Assembly: GCF_041447285.1 (NCBI RefSeq)
Contig: NZ_JBGMEB010000006.1
Coordinates: forward strand, 124,001-188,000
Length of the DNA: 64,000 nucleotides
Direction: 5' to 3'
Source of the DNA: Methanomethylovorans sp041447285
GTDB taxonomy: Archaea; Halobacteriota; Methanosarcinia; Methanosarcinales; Methanosarcinaceae
The notes under the pieces are model-generated. The model was not told the origin of the DNA. It ran no database searches and worked only from the letters and a program-made list of their open reading frames with translations. Made by a program: the position numbers and the translations under genes. Of this stretch, positions 32,355-42,448 are shown piece after piece (positions within the stretch are counted from its first letter, which is position 1; every line of letters begins with the position of its first letter).

Positions 32355-33473
32355 TTAAAGCGGGATTTTTTCAACTATTATCCCTCCGGGAAATGGATAT
32401 CTTTCAACAATGCACATTTCTTTTACATGCGCTGCGATCTCCATTATGATCTCTTCCAGTATCCAGGGGGCTATGTGTATCTCTTCTTTGTCTATCTGGA
32501 ATAATTCCTCAGGTACACCTAATAGTGACAGCATATCAGTTACCCGCCCTATTGAATTTTCCTCAGCGTTACACGTTATTACACCATATACAAGGGTTCC
32601 ATCTTCAGTTACTTCATCAAATTCCCTGGCTGCTCTCTCAGCTATGCGCAGCAGCCTTCTTCGAAGCTGTATAGCATCTTTATATCGGGATGTACATAAG
32701 TGTGCCTTTTCAGTGGTCTTTAAAATTTCCATACCAACGGCATATGATCCATCCACAGCATTTGAGATTTCATCCCGCAGCTTATAGCCTCTGAGTTTCA
32801 TTGCCTCCGAATTTGTATCTGAGAACTCAAGTTCATTCAGATTAACGAAACAGCCCAATTCATTTGCCATTCTGGATACTTCTTGTGCGCCCTCTATCGC
32901 CGGGATTTCCAGGCCCGCTTCCATTCCAAGAACCATGGCTTTTTTTATGGAATTTGCATAATTTTCCATATTAATATTCCATATATCTACAGGAGGATGG
33001 AACCTTATCTCATCAAGTCCGGATAATGCAAGTTTTTCTAGTATGCTGTCATCTAAAGGTAAGGCAGTGTAGAGATGAATGTGATGCTCTTTTCCAAATT
33101 CTGATTTGAGCAGTTTTATATATGCTAGGACTTTCTCAGGTTTAAGCAATGGTTCACCACCGGTAATTCCTGTACCCAGTGCCCCCATCTGTCGTGCTTC
33201 CTCTATGATGTCATTATCTGAGTTGACAAGTCTTTCATTAGCAAAGGTAACATCTGCTTTTCTTTCATTAGAAAGTGGGCAATAAAAACAGTTTTTTCCG
33301 CAGATGCCAGTTATAAAAAGCACCATTTTAGCTCCTTCCTGGCATAATCTACAGCCTTTGGAAAGATATGAGTAACAAGAATCAGCTTCTCCCTGAGATA
33401 TATTCAGCATGATGGCGCAACCATGGATCTTATCATATATATCTGTTATTTCGTCCATTCCCCTTAAATACAT
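32355..33473 (-). CDS. Radical SAM protein
   Basis: A 372-residue protein with the radical-SAM cluster motif C-x3-C-x2-C (CGKNCFYC, about 59-66), GTGITGGEPLL (the SAM-binding GGE, near residue 105) and a TIM-barrel body. An upstream CRLC pair (about 41-44) and cysteines near the C-terminus could bind a second cluster or metal. The ATG five codons in (33458) is a possible alternative start. The divergent gene 21 bp away encodes a two-cluster ferredoxin, which could deliver electrons for SAM cleavage. The substrate is not recognisable. Confidence 0.85.
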   Translation of the reverse strand: MYLRGMDEITDIYDKIHGCAIMLNISQGEADSCYSYLSKGCRLCQEGAKMVLFITGICGKNCFYCPLSNERKADVTFANERLVNSDNDIIEEARQMGALGTGITGGEPLLKPEKVLAYIKLLKSEFGKEHHIHLYTALPLDDSILEKLALSGLDEIRFHPPVDIWNINMENYANSIKKAMVLGMEAGLEIPAIEGAQEVSRMANELGCFVNLNELEFSDTNSEAMKLRGYKLRDEISNAVDGSYAVGMEILKTTEKAHLCTSRYKDAIQLRRRLLRIAERAAREFDEVTEDGTLVYGVITCNAEENSIGRVTDMLSLLGVPEELFQIDKEEIHIAPWILEEIIMEIAAHVKEMCIVERYPFPGGIIVEKIPL

Positions 33474-33494
33474 TTATCTCTTTGCTATTCTGTA

Positions 33495-33680
33495 GTGTCA
33501 AGCAAAGGGTACATAGTAGTTTCCGGCTGTAAAAAATGTGGTAGATGCAGGGCAATTTGTCCAGTTTTTGCTCTTACAAGAAATTCTGATGACAGGCCAA
33601 AGATAGACCATGACCTATGTAACCGATGCATGCTTTGTGTTAAATGCTGTCCCAACAAGGCCCTGATCTATATGGAATAA
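33495..33680 (+). CDS. Small 2[4Fe-4S] ferredoxin
   Basis: 61 residues with two full cluster motifs: CKKCGRCRAICP (residues 12-23) and CNRCMLCVKCCP (42-53), one extra Cys preceding the last. GTG start without a ribosome binding site, only 21 bp from the divergent radical SAM gene, so both transcripts probably have very short leaders. Likely electron carrier, perhaps dedicated to the neighbour; inference from position. Confidence 0.85.
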   Translation: MSSKGYIVVSGCKKCGRCRAICPVFALTRNSDDRPKIDHDLCNRCMLCVKCCPNKALIYME

Positions 33681-33720
33681 CATGTCATAATGATTTGAGG
33701 ATATCTACCACAGGATCTCC

Positions 33721-35667
33721 TCAGATAAATCCTCTGAATATTATCCTTGAGGCTATTGCAGAAGCAGAAAACACAATTACTGATATTGGCAATGCTCTGG
33801 AAAGCTCGTACATCATTTGGCTTTTATCTCCTCCATACTCGATAGCCGTTGAGAATCGGACAAGTATTGTTGTGATCAATATCAGGTATATGCCTATTGA
33901 CAGCATGAACACATCCGGGCCAATGGAAAGCTCCAGGCTCTCAGGAGATATATCTGCAGGCCCAGGAATCACGTTTGGCGGCAACCTGGATATGCTGTGT
34001 GCCACGTTCTGCAGTATCTTTGCAATGACCTCTGAGAGTGCAATTGTCACTCCTGCGATAAGTGGAGCAAATATGCATGCAGTTGACTTCATTGTAGATG
34101 TCATCTCATAAAGTGATTCTTTTATATGCCTCTCAACTTCCTGCAAGTCAGTCATGTGATCCGCAAGTTTCACAATAGCGACACCTGCAGCTTCATGGCT
34201 TTTATGTACACTTTCCAGAAATAGTTTCATAGTAGTGTTTATTCTTTCCGAATAGACATTTTTGAATGCACCGTAATCCTCATCGAATATCGCACTATGC
34301 AGGTCACATCTCATACATGCAACGTTCATCGCTATTTTTTCAAAGGGTTCAGAGATAGATGCTCCTTTCATATTGGCCGCAGTATGCACAAAAGCCTCTT
34401 CTGCAGACCTGCCTTCCGATATTCTCCGGCCCAGGATAAACAACGCATCCACAAATTCATTTTCCATGGCAATTATCTGATCTCTTATTTTCTTGTATGG
34501 GGTATATGCGGCATTAAGGTACCACGAAGTGGTAATACTTATACCCACCAGTATCAGTAGTGCCGTAGGTACCAGCCCTTCAAGTACGGCAGTTGAAATC
34601 ACTCCGTAAGGATTCCCGATATGCACCAATATATATCCCATACTGCAGACAGCAATACCAGTGATCACTGCAAAAAAGAGTTCTTTTTTTCTTTTAGATG
34701 GCAAACCTTCCAGTTCAGGATGAGTGTCTGATATTTTCTGGGGAACAAAAGATGCAGGCCTTTGCATAAGCACATATTCTGCGTACATAAAAGTGATCAA
34801 AGGCAATACTATGTCATACATCAACACAAGGTTCGTACTTGTAATGCGAATCCCTACAACAGCCATTGCAGGCAGCAACGCGACTAAAGCAAGGGGTATG
34901 AGGATGAATATTGAGTATAGTACATAAGTTGGAAGCTTTAGTTTTGCAGCGTACCCTTCCATGAGGTTCCTTGTCCCGTCCAGGATGATATCCAATGACC
35001 GGTTGAGGGTCAAAGTACGTTGAGCAGGGTCAGTTTCGCTCATAGAGCTTCTGATCAGATGCAATGACCTTTTGAAATGTTCACTGTTCTTACCCCACAT
35101 CTCCGAAAACTGGACAACGGCATCGTCCATTCCGGCATATACTCTTAAATGGAGATTCCATAACATTTTCCTCAGATCCCTTGCCAGAGGCCTGTTAGAG
35201 TTCTCTGCAGCAAAATGCACAGCCTTTTCCATGTTAGGAACTATCTTCATTGACATTACAACATAGCTCATGACTTCAGGCATATCCCCAAGTGATGTTA
35301 TTCTCATGTAGCGAGCACGTATCTTGACATATTCACTGAGATACGATAGTCCTACTATCGGTATAATGAAGCTCATCATTACGATTGCTGTGAGTATGCC
35401 CGATGAAAATGTTGTGAGCCTGAATAATAAGGCATCTGTAAACAGAACAATAAAAAATATTACTGCAGATCCTATATATGAAAAAAATGTTGTTTCATAA
35501 GGTTCCAGGTCAAAGCCCGTGTATACAAGGGAATTAATATACTCCTGGCTGACTGCTTTTTCACTCTTCTTTTTAAATTCCTCATGGTCTTTGATGAATC
35601 CAGAGAAATGTCTCCAGGTAAATTTGCATCCTCTATAGTACCAGTTATCATTATGCATCATGGCCAC
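33721..35667 (-). CDS. Type IV pilus platform protein (TadC/PilC/ArlJ family)
   Basis: A 648-residue inner-membrane protein with two type II secretion F domains separated and followed by groups of membrane helices (about 8-9 in total). Each F domain has the family's helical bundle and a conserved Glu/Pro pattern (GDMPEVMSYVVMSMK; EFVDALFILGRRISEG). It forms the platform on which the cytoplasmic ATPase acts. It overlaps the ATPase gene by 17 nt. No pilin or prepilin peptidase gene is next to the pair, so these must be encoded elsewhere; size favours a euryarchaeal PilC rather than ArlJ. Confidence 0.88.
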   Translation of the reverse strand: MAMMHNDNWYYRGCKFTWRHFSGFIKDHEEFKKKSEKAVSQEYINSLVYTGFDLEPYETTFFSYIGSAVIFFIVLFTDALLFRLTTFSSGILTAIVMMSFIIPIVGLSYLSEYVKIRARYMRITSLGDMPEVMSYVVMSMKIVPNMEKAVHFAAENSNRPLARDLRKMLWNLHLRVYAGMDDAVVQFSEMWGKNSEHFKRSLHLIRSSMSETDPAQRTLTLNRSLDIILDGTRNLMEGYAAKLKLPTYVLYSIFILIPLALVALLPAMAVVGIRITSTNLVLMYDIVLPLITFMYAEYVLMQRPASFVPQKISDTHPELEGLPSKRKKELFFAVITGIAVCSMGYILVHIGNPYGVISTAVLEGLVPTALLILVGISITTSWYLNAAYTPYKKIRDQIIAMENEFVDALFILGRRISEGRSAEEAFVHTAANMKGASISEPFEKIAMNVACMRCDLHSAIFDEDYGAFKNVYSERINTTMKLFLESVHKSHEAAGVAIVKLADHMTDLQEVERHIKESLYEMTSTMKSTACIFAPLIAGVTIALSEVIAKILQNVAHSISRLPPNVIPGPADISPESLELSIGPDVFMLSIGIYLILITTILVRFSTAIEYGGDKSQMMYELSRALPISVIVFSASAIASRIIFRGFI

Positions 35668-38116
35668 CCTGTACTGCCTCGGCCAATGATTTGGAGCATA
35701 ATGTTTTGTCTATTGTTTCAATAGACTTTTCTTTACCTTTGGCCACCGCTATCTGTCCGAACCACATACACCATCTCTCATATACCCGCTGCATATCAGG
35801 CTTGCCTGCACTCTCTTTTTCCTGTTCCATAAGCATCCAGAACATGTTGTTTGCAGCAGATACCATTTCAGCCTCAAGGAATGCCGGATTCGTTTTACCG
35901 TATTCCGCCATCTTAAGTTTCATGCTTGCACGGATACGAATGTTCTTTGAGGCTTCATCCACGGATATACCCCATTTTCGTGCAATTTTCCGGATTAATC
36001 CGGACTGTCCTCTGTCAAGAAGGTCCGTTGGTACCAGTGAATTGACCGAGGCATCATAAGTAAGGATGTCAGAAAAGACACTGTATGTATTATCAGAATC
36101 CCATACTTCATTCACTTCAGCAACCTGTATTACTTTCCGTCTTGTTGCCATACTGCCTGCTATACGGGTATTGGAACATACTATTACGGCATCTGTAGCT
36201 TTGAATGATGCAGGAGGGACTCCAAGGGTATGCACTATTCTTTCGTAAACGGCATTTGTGGATGCACCATGAATGGTTCCTATCACAGAATTGCCTGCAG
36301 TGCCGACCTGCATGGCTTCATACAACATTGCGACTTCAGGTCCTCTAACTTCACCTATCACAAGAGAGGAACTGCCAAGCCTTAAGGATGCACGCAGGGC
36401 TGTGGCAGGTTCAATCTCAATACTTGACTTTACTATGGAAGATTGAGCATTCAGGCCCTGTGCTTTCCATCCAAGCTTTTGTAATTGTTCAAGCGGTATC
36501 TCAGGTGTATCTTCTATGGTCAGTATTCTGTATTTCTGGGGCATTTCCATAAGCATGGCACATAAAAGAGATGTTTTACCTGCCCCCACTCCTCCGGCTA
36601 TGAGCACTGATGCATGCCCGTCCATCATAAAGCTGAGCAGACCTGCTGTAAGGGGAGTTATGGCCCCACTATTGATAAGTTTGGGCAGCGTCCAGGGAGT
36701 CTTTGCATGTTTTCTAAAAGCATAGGCCATTCCTTTTGCACTTAGCGGGTCTCCTATCACCGAGACACGCACTCCGTATTCTTTAAGTGCCATTTCCAGA
36801 ACAGGCGTAGCTTCTCCAAAAGGTCTTCCGCTTATTGTCCTGAATCTTGAGACCATGGAGTCCATTTCTTCCTGAGACAGAAAAATGTTGGTAGTGCATT
36901 CTTCACCATTCATTACCACATTAACAGGATTCTTATCTGCAGGAGCATTGACATATATGTCCGTAACTCCTTCATCGGATAGCAGATCTTCCAGAATTCC
37001 AAGTCCTGTTGTGTACTTTGCCAGCAGGTCAGAATACATGTCCAGTTGAGAAGGTGCCAAAGCCAGTTTTTTGACCGTACATTCTTCATTTAGCAATCTT
37101 TTGCAAAGCCTGCGGAAATATTCTCTTGAAAGAGCAGGATCTGCAAAATTCATATCCTCTGGCCGATGCTTTATCATCCGGTTACGCACGCTTTCAATGA
37201 GTAGAAGTTCTTCAGGCTGCATATTATATTCTATGGGATTAACCACATACAATTTTTCAGGTTTATCTGTAAACTCATAGATAGATATGGGTAATTTTCT
37301 CCCATCATTTCTTTGTACATCATAGCATTCGATGAAAATAGTATTTAATGGCGGCTCAGTATAGATCCTGGAAGTTGAGAACAGAGGCCTTACGTATGGC
37401 TGGAAATTTTTCTCGTAATCAAAAGTCCCATCTGCCTCACATCGAAAATTATTCAGCAATGGCAGCATCCTTATTTTTATTTCATGTAATGTGTCCTGAA
37501 AAATTTCCTGGCATTTATTGCATTCCAGTTGATTTATTTTTTCGGATTGATGTTCAAATTGTGCTATCGCTATTTCGGTATCCTTATACGCTTTAATTGG
37601 TGACTCTTTTGCTGAATTGATTATTCTCTCTATTACTTCTTTCCTATTCTTCGTACAGGTATCTCTGGAATCATATACACAATTGTAAGATACATTGCTG
37701 ATATTATCATACGGTCGCAAGTAATCTTCTAATCGGGCAAGAGAGTATATTTTTTGGAGAAGATCACCGTCATATTCCCTATCATACAGATTGGACAGTA
37801 TAAGTCTTTCTGCTACTGTTTCCTTAAGTAGTATCTGGTATATGTTTGATCTGCATACAGGATTATTGAGCGTAGAATCTCTTTTGCATTCTCCACATTC
37901 TACAATAATTGTATTTGTATTCCTGTTTTTCTTAATTCTATATGAGCACTCTTTATTTTCTACTTCTTTTTGTTGTGTTATAGAAGCAATTAACTTTTTG
38001 AGAGTTAGCCGTGTGCGACCTTTATCAGGCTCATCATGTAATACTAAGCTTGTTTGTCCTTTATTAGCTGGTTTTATCCCAATCTTGGTGACTAAAAGAT
38101 GTATTTTATTTCTCAT
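35651..38116 (-). CDS. Type IV pilus assembly ATPase (PilB/TadA/ArlI family) with Cys-rich N-terminus
   Basis: An 821-residue secretion ATPase. The C-terminal motor has Walker A GGVGAGKTS, an Asp box (LTIEDTPEIP), Walker B (SSLVIGEVRGPE) and a His box (GTIHGAS). The N-terminal 250 residues are unusual: CGECKRD followed by a further Cys, and a separate LECNKCQEIF, looking like zinc or iron-sulfur knuckles. Normal archaeal ATPases of this family are about 500-650 residues long, so the extension may carry regulation. Forms an operon with the platform gene. The substrate pilus is unknown. Confidence 0.9.
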   Translation of the reverse strand: MRNKIHLLVTKIGIKPANKGQTSLVLHDEPDKGRTRLTLKKLIASITQQKEVENKECSYRIKKNRNTNTIIVECGECKRDSTLNNPVCRSNIYQILLKETVAERLILSNLYDREYDGDLLQKIYSLARLEDYLRPYDNISNVSYNCVYDSRDTCTKNRKEVIERIINSAKESPIKAYKDTEIAIAQFEHQSEKINQLECNKCQEIFQDTLHEIKIRMLPLLNNFRCEADGTFDYEKNFQPYVRPLFSTSRIYTEPPLNTIFIECYDVQRNDGRKLPISIYEFTDKPEKLYVVNPIEYNMQPEELLLIESVRNRMIKHRPEDMNFADPALSREYFRRLCKRLLNEECTVKKLALAPSQLDMYSDLLAKYTTGLGILEDLLSDEGVTDIYVNAPADKNPVNVVMNGEECTTNIFLSQEEMDSMVSRFRTISGRPFGEATPVLEMALKEYGVRVSVIGDPLSAKGMAYAFRKHAKTPWTLPKLINSGAITPLTAGLLSFMMDGHASVLIAGGVGAGKTSLLCAMLMEMPQKYRILTIEDTPEIPLEQLQKLGWKAQGLNAQSSIVKSSIEIEPATALRASLRLGSSSLVIGEVRGPEVAMLYEAMQVGTAGNSVIGTIHGASTNAVYERIVHTLGVPPASFKATDAVIVCSNTRIAGSMATRRKVIQVAEVNEVWDSDNTYSVFSDILTYDASVNSLVPTDLLDRGQSGLIRKIARKWGISVDEASKNIRIRASMKLKMAEYGKTNPAFLEAEMVSAANNMFWMLMEQEKESAGKPDMQRVYERWCMWFGQIAVAKGKEKSIETIDKTLCSKSLAEAVQGGHDA

Positions 38117-38289
38117 ATTTTCACATAATTATTATTTTTATATTTGCTCTTTATATGTTAATATATAAAATACCTTTCTATTTGTCAGAGATGAGTAGGG
38201 GGTTATCTAATATGTTTTCAGGCAAATTCATCATTGAATACCTGTATAAAAGCAAGAGTATTTATTCTATAAATATTATATAATTAAGT

Positions 38290-39231
38290 ATGAAGCTCAT
38301 TGTGATGATCCCAGCCTACAATGAAGAAAAAACCATTCAAAAAGTGATCAAAGAGATACCCCGGAAAATACAGGGAATAGATAAGGTAGAAGTTCTTGTC
38401 ATCAACGACGGATCGACGGACTCTACTGTAAAAGTTGCTTTAGAAGCAGGCGCTGATCATGTTGTATCCCAAAAAGAGAACCGTGGTCTTGCATTAACTT
38501 TCCGTAAAGGGCTTGAAGAATGCCTGGAAAGAGGTGCAGATATAATTGTGAATACTGATGCTGATTTCCAATATAACCAAAATCAAATACCGGATCTGGT
38601 CGCCCCTATTCTTCAGGGAAAAGCTGACGTAGTATTAGGCTCCCGATTCAGTGGGCATATAGAATATATGCCACCTCAAAAAAAGATTGGCAATATCTTG
38701 GCTACTCGCGTGACACGTATGGCTTCCGGTTATCCTGTTACAGATGCACAAACAGGTTTTAGAGCTTTCACAAGGGATGCTGCACTAAGAATGAATATTC
38801 TGGCTGACTATACTTATGTCCAGGAAACAATTATGCAGGCTGTTAATCATAACTTGACATTGGTCGAGATTCCAATTGAATTCAGAAAAAGAGACGGTCA
38901 TTCAAGGCTGATGTCAGGGGTTTTCCATTATGCTCAGCGTGCTACTGCTGTGATCTTGCGCACATACCGTGATTATGAACCAATGAAGGTCTTTGCTTCC
39001 ATAGGTTTTGTGTTCCTGGTTATTGCAGCACTATCAGGAATAACGGTATTGGCTCAATACCTTACAACCGGTGTTGTAATCCCCAATATCTCTTATGCAA
39101 TACTTACAACTATGCTATGTTTAACTGGTTTACAGGTCTTTGTTTTCGGTTTGATCGCTGATATGCTGAAATATCAGAGAATACGGGAAGAAGAAATATT
39201 GTACCGTTTAAAGAAAATTGAGATGGAATAA
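38290..39231 (+). CDS. Family 2 glycosyltransferase with C-terminal membrane helices (AglJ/dolichol-phosphate sugar synthase type)
   Basis: 313 residues. GT2 start MIPAYNEEKTI, VINDGSTDST, and the metal-binding D-x-D in NTDADFQ (about 93-99); acceptor motif GSRFSG and the DAQTGFRAF signature follow. The C-terminus has two membrane helices (about 235-310). Such enzymes transfer sugar from a nucleotide donor to polyprenyl phosphate, the first step of archaeal N-glycan assembly (AglJ in Haloferax). First gene of the plus-strand glycan cluster. Confidence 0.88.
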   Translation: MKLIVMIPAYNEEKTIQKVIKEIPRKIQGIDKVEVLVINDGSTDSTVKVALEAGADHVVSQKENRGLALTFRKGLEECLERGADIIVNTDADFQYNQNQIPDLVAPILQGKADVVLGSRFSGHIEYMPPQKKIGNILATRVTRMASGYPVTDAQTGFRAFTRDAALRMNILADYTYVQETIMQAVNHNLTLVEIPIEFRKRDGHSRLMSGVFHYAQRATAVILRTYRDYEPMKVFASIGFVFLVIAALSGITVLAQYLTTGVVIPNISYAILTTMLCLTGLQVFVFGLIADMLKYQRIREEEILYRLKKIEME

Positions 39232-39269
39232 TTGCTATTTGACCAGATTCAAGTTTTCAACGATCCAGT

Positions 39270-40508
39270 ATGAATATCATTGTAACAACATCATCTTTTC
39301 CAAGAGATAAAGATGACTATAAGGCCCGCTGGATATTGGAATTAGGGCAAGAGTTTCTTAACGAAGGCCTGATTCCATCCATTTTATGTCCGCATGTGGC
39401 AGGTTCCAAGGCTTACGAAGTAATAGATGGCATAGAAGTCTATCGATTCAGGTATGCACCAGAAAGATATGAATCCCTTGGGTATGGAAATTTTTTGCCA
39501 CATGAGAAATACAGTTCTCGTATTGGCGTTCTGATTCAGTATTGCTTCAATTCTATATTGATAGCCAGTATGTTATTTTTTATGTTCTTGAGCCTCCACA
39601 AACTCAGGAAGAAGAAGAACGCTGAACTTATTTTCTCCAATTGGGCTTTTCCTGCTGGTCTTGTCTCTGCAGTATATCGGCAGATATCAGGTGTACCTTC
39701 TGTTCTGAAAGTATATGGGACTGACCTGGTGTTTCTTAAAAGGTTCAAATTAGGATCTTTGGGCAAATACATCCTTAATAAACACGATTCAGTAATAGCT
39801 ATCAGTGACTATACCAAAGATTATGCACTGAGTTTTGGCGCGGACTCCGACAAAATATCAGTATTCCCGGTTGGCAGCAATTATCCTATCATACATCCTC
39901 AAGTATCATTGGATTACTTTAAAGGAAAATGGGGCATATCTGGCAGACCTGTCATATTTACTGTGCACAGATTAATCCCGCTAAAAGGAACATCTTTTCT
40001 TATACGGGCAATGAGCAAAATAGTCGCTGTTCACCCGGATGCGTTGCTGGTCATAGGTGGTGAGGGTCCGGAGCGCAATATGCTGGAGTCTCTTACTATT
40101 AGCAATCATCTTGAACATAATGTGTTGTTTGCAGGTCTGGTCCCAAACGAAGAGCTTCCTCTCTTTTATGAAGCATGCGATGTATACGTAATTCCTTCTA
40201 TTACCGATAAGTGGGGAAATGCCGAAGGTTTGGGTATGCCTGCCCTGGAAGCAATGAGCTATGGAAAACCGGTTGTGGGATTTGATTCAGGTGGTCCAAG
40301 TATGACCATAAACGATGGATCTAATGGGTTCAAAGTTCCGGAAAAGGACTGGGAAGCCATGGCAGATAAGATTATTCTTTTGCTCTCTGATCCGGTTTTA
40401 AGAAATAAGATTGGTGTTACTGGTAAGTCAATATTCAATAATGAGTATCGCTGGAACAAAGTTGGACAACGTTATGCAGAGGTGCTTAATAATGCAGTTA
40501 AAGGATAA
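39270..40508 (+). CDS. Family 4 glycosyltransferase
   Basis: A 412-residue retaining GT-B enzyme. C-terminal signature: VFTVHRLIPLKG (about 232-243), GGEGPERNMLE, and the E-x7-E-like EGLGMPALEAMSYGKPV (about 313-329) that binds the nucleotide sugar. N-terminal domain includes RDKDDYKARWI. One hydrophobic stretch (about 93-110) may attach it to the membrane. Donor and acceptor sugars unknown. Lies 38 nt after the GT2 gene. Confidence 0.88.
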   Translation: MNIIVTTSSFPRDKDDYKARWILELGQEFLNEGLIPSILCPHVAGSKAYEVIDGIEVYRFRYAPERYESLGYGNFLPHEKYSSRIGVLIQYCFNSILIASMLFFMFLSLHKLRKKKNAELIFSNWAFPAGLVSAVYRQISGVPSVLKVYGTDLVFLKRFKLGSLGKYILNKHDSVIAISDYTKDYALSFGADSDKISVFPVGSNYPIIHPQVSLDYFKGKWGISGRPVIFTVHRLIPLKGTSFLIRAMSKIVAVHPDALLVIGGEGPERNMLESLTISNHLEHNVLFAGLVPNEELPLFYEACDVYVIPSITDKWGNAEGLGMPALEAMSYGKPVVGFDSGGPSMTINDGSNGFKVPEKDWEAMADKIILLLSDPVLRNKIGVTGKSIFNNEYRWNKVGQRYAEVLNNAVKG

Positions 40509-42429
40509 CATTGCTATTCCAAGATTTGAATATCAGTTCATTATCTTTTCACTATGGTTTGTATGCATTTCATGGGCTGCCAATTTAATGGCAATGTTCT
40601 CTCTTTTCTACGAACACATACTTCTTGCAGCTTTAATTTTGATCACAGCAGTTGCTGTACTTTTTTTTCATAATAAGCATTTTATACCAAGTGTTGCATC
40701 CAAACAAAACACTCTTGCATTAATATTTATCATAGCGTTTTCAATCTTTACTTCTTTGTATTTCCATGATACGCTGTACGGTGGCAGAGACCCGGGTATC
40801 TATTCAACAAATGCCATTTATCTCTCAGAGCATCACACAATGCTGCTCGAGTCTCCTATAAATGATCTTATACCAAGTTTTCTATCTCCGAACAATTACA
40901 TTAAGACCAGTGATGGCAAACTCCTTTCTCAGTTTCATTTTGGGTACATTTCATGGGTGGCCATTTACTACAGTCTTTTTGGCCTGGCTGGTATACAGTT
41001 TAGTAATCTTCTTCCTTTGTTCGTTGGCCTGATCAGTATATATCTGATCGGAAAAGAACTGAGAAATTCGTATGTAGGCTTAGGTGCAGTTCTGACCTTT
41101 TCCGCTACATACCCTCTGATATGGTTCTCACGGCAGACTGTAACTGAAATATTCTTTATGGCCTTCTTCTGGTTTGGGGTGTTGTGTTGCCTGTATATTC
41201 AGCAAAGAAGGCATAATCTCTATTACATTTCATCGTTGCTCGCTTTTGGGATGCTACCATTTATACGTATAGAAGGTTTGATCCTTTTTGGATTCTATTT
41301 TTTATTTCTGCTATACGATTTTTCATCTAAGGGTATGTGGAGCTCGAATCAAAGGACAACGAGCAATAAAGGCCTCAATTATTATTCAGATTCCAAAAAT
41401 CATGACAGGTTTCATTTCCTGAAAAATAAATTCCCTGTACTGCTATGGTTTGTATTCATACTGACTTCGGCATTAATGCTCTATTATTACTTTTTTATGC
41501 AAACAAGGTACTTAGGGGTCATTGATGCAGTATTTGCTCACTTTTCAGGTGGTATAACCTCATCTGCCACGGAAACAATTCCTTTGGATAAAACAGCTAT
41601 CAGATATCATTTCCCTGAATTTGTATACATGGCATTGTCTGAGTATAATCTTCAGTTACCATTGATTTCCATTTTCCTGGTTTTCATTGCTTCTATACTT
41701 CGTATGGATGCTAATTCCAAAAAGCAGCTTCTTGTAATTTTCTTTATGCTGCCCGGTTTTCTGTACCTGCTCTCTCCTTTCATCACTTTGGACCAGCCAT
41801 GGTTCTTAAGGAGATATATAGCCACGACTATACCTGGAGCATTTTTACTTCTGTCTCTTGTTATTCATGATCTCTCTAAGCAGAAAGTGCTGTATATCAG
41901 TCTTATTTCCCTTGTCATGATAATAAACATTTACACAGCTTATCCAATCCTGTTCTTTTCTGAGAACCAAGGAATGATAACAAATGTAGGTAAAATTTCT
42001 GATCAAGTTGATTCGAATGATCTGGTACTAGTAGATAGATATGCTTCAGGTTCATACAAACTGGCGGATCCGTTCTTTTTCGTGTACTCAAAGCCAGCCC
42101 TTTGGTGGGATGCTAATTCTCTTGGAAAACTCAAAAGTAATCTCAATGTTTCCCGTTTTGATACGGTCTACATTTTGACAAATGAAGCAACACCTCTTGA
42201 AAAATACTTCAATCCCGTAGAATTAGAACTTGTTTACAGCCAGCCTGTTACCATTGAACAGCTTGAGGTTACAGTGGATCTGAATCACTATCCTCACAGA
42301 GAAGCAGATGTCTATGATATGGATTATTCCATAGCTTGCGAGCTTATGAAAAGACCAACAAATATTGTAACAAGGAACTTCAAATTGCAATTGTATAAGG
42401 TTACAGACAGTTCGAATATGTTTATGTGA
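40492..42429 (+). CDS. GT-C type integral membrane glycosyltransferase candidate (GT39-like)
   Basis: 645 residues, about 12 membrane helices and a soluble C-terminal domain of about 120 residues. The first external loop has YGGRDPGIYSTNAIYL, with the Asp expected for lipid-linked-sugar GT-C enzymes. Start set at the ATG 17 nt before the upstream stop, preceded by AGGTG; the longer frame would overlap by almost 100 nt. It probably transfers a sugar from a polyprenyl carrier on the outside of the membrane. Specificity cannot be inferred. Confidence 0.78.
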   Translation: MQLKDNIAIPRFEYQFIIFSLWFVCISWAANLMAMFSLFYEHILLAALILITAVAVLFFHNKHFIPSVASKQNTLALIFIIAFSIFTSLYFHDTLYGGRDPGIYSTNAIYLSEHHTMLLESPINDLIPSFLSPNNYIKTSDGKLLSQFHFGYISWVAIYYSLFGLAGIQFSNLLPLFVGLISIYLIGKELRNSYVGLGAVLTFSATYPLIWFSRQTVTEIFFMAFFWFGVLCCLYIQQRRHNLYYISSLLAFGMLPFIRIEGLILFGFYFLFLLYDFSSKGMWSSNQRTTSNKGLNYYSDSKNHDRFHFLKNKFPVLLWFVFILTSALMLYYYFFMQTRYLGVIDAVFAHFSGGITSSATETIPLDKTAIRYHFPEFVYMALSEYNLQLPLISIFLVFIASILRMDANSKKQLLVIFFMLPGFLYLLSPFITLDQPWFLRRYIATTIPGAFLLLSLVIHDLSKQKVLYISLISLVMIINIYTAYPILFFSENQGMITNVGKISDQVDSNDLVLVDRYASGSYKLADPFFFVYSKPALWWDANSLGKLKSNLNVSRFDTVYILTNEATPLEKYFNPVELELVYSQPVTIEQLEVTVDLNHYPHREADVYDMDYSIACELMKRPTNIVTRNFKLQLYKVTDSSNMFM

Positions 42430-42448
42430 TGTTTTAACGGTGATTTAT

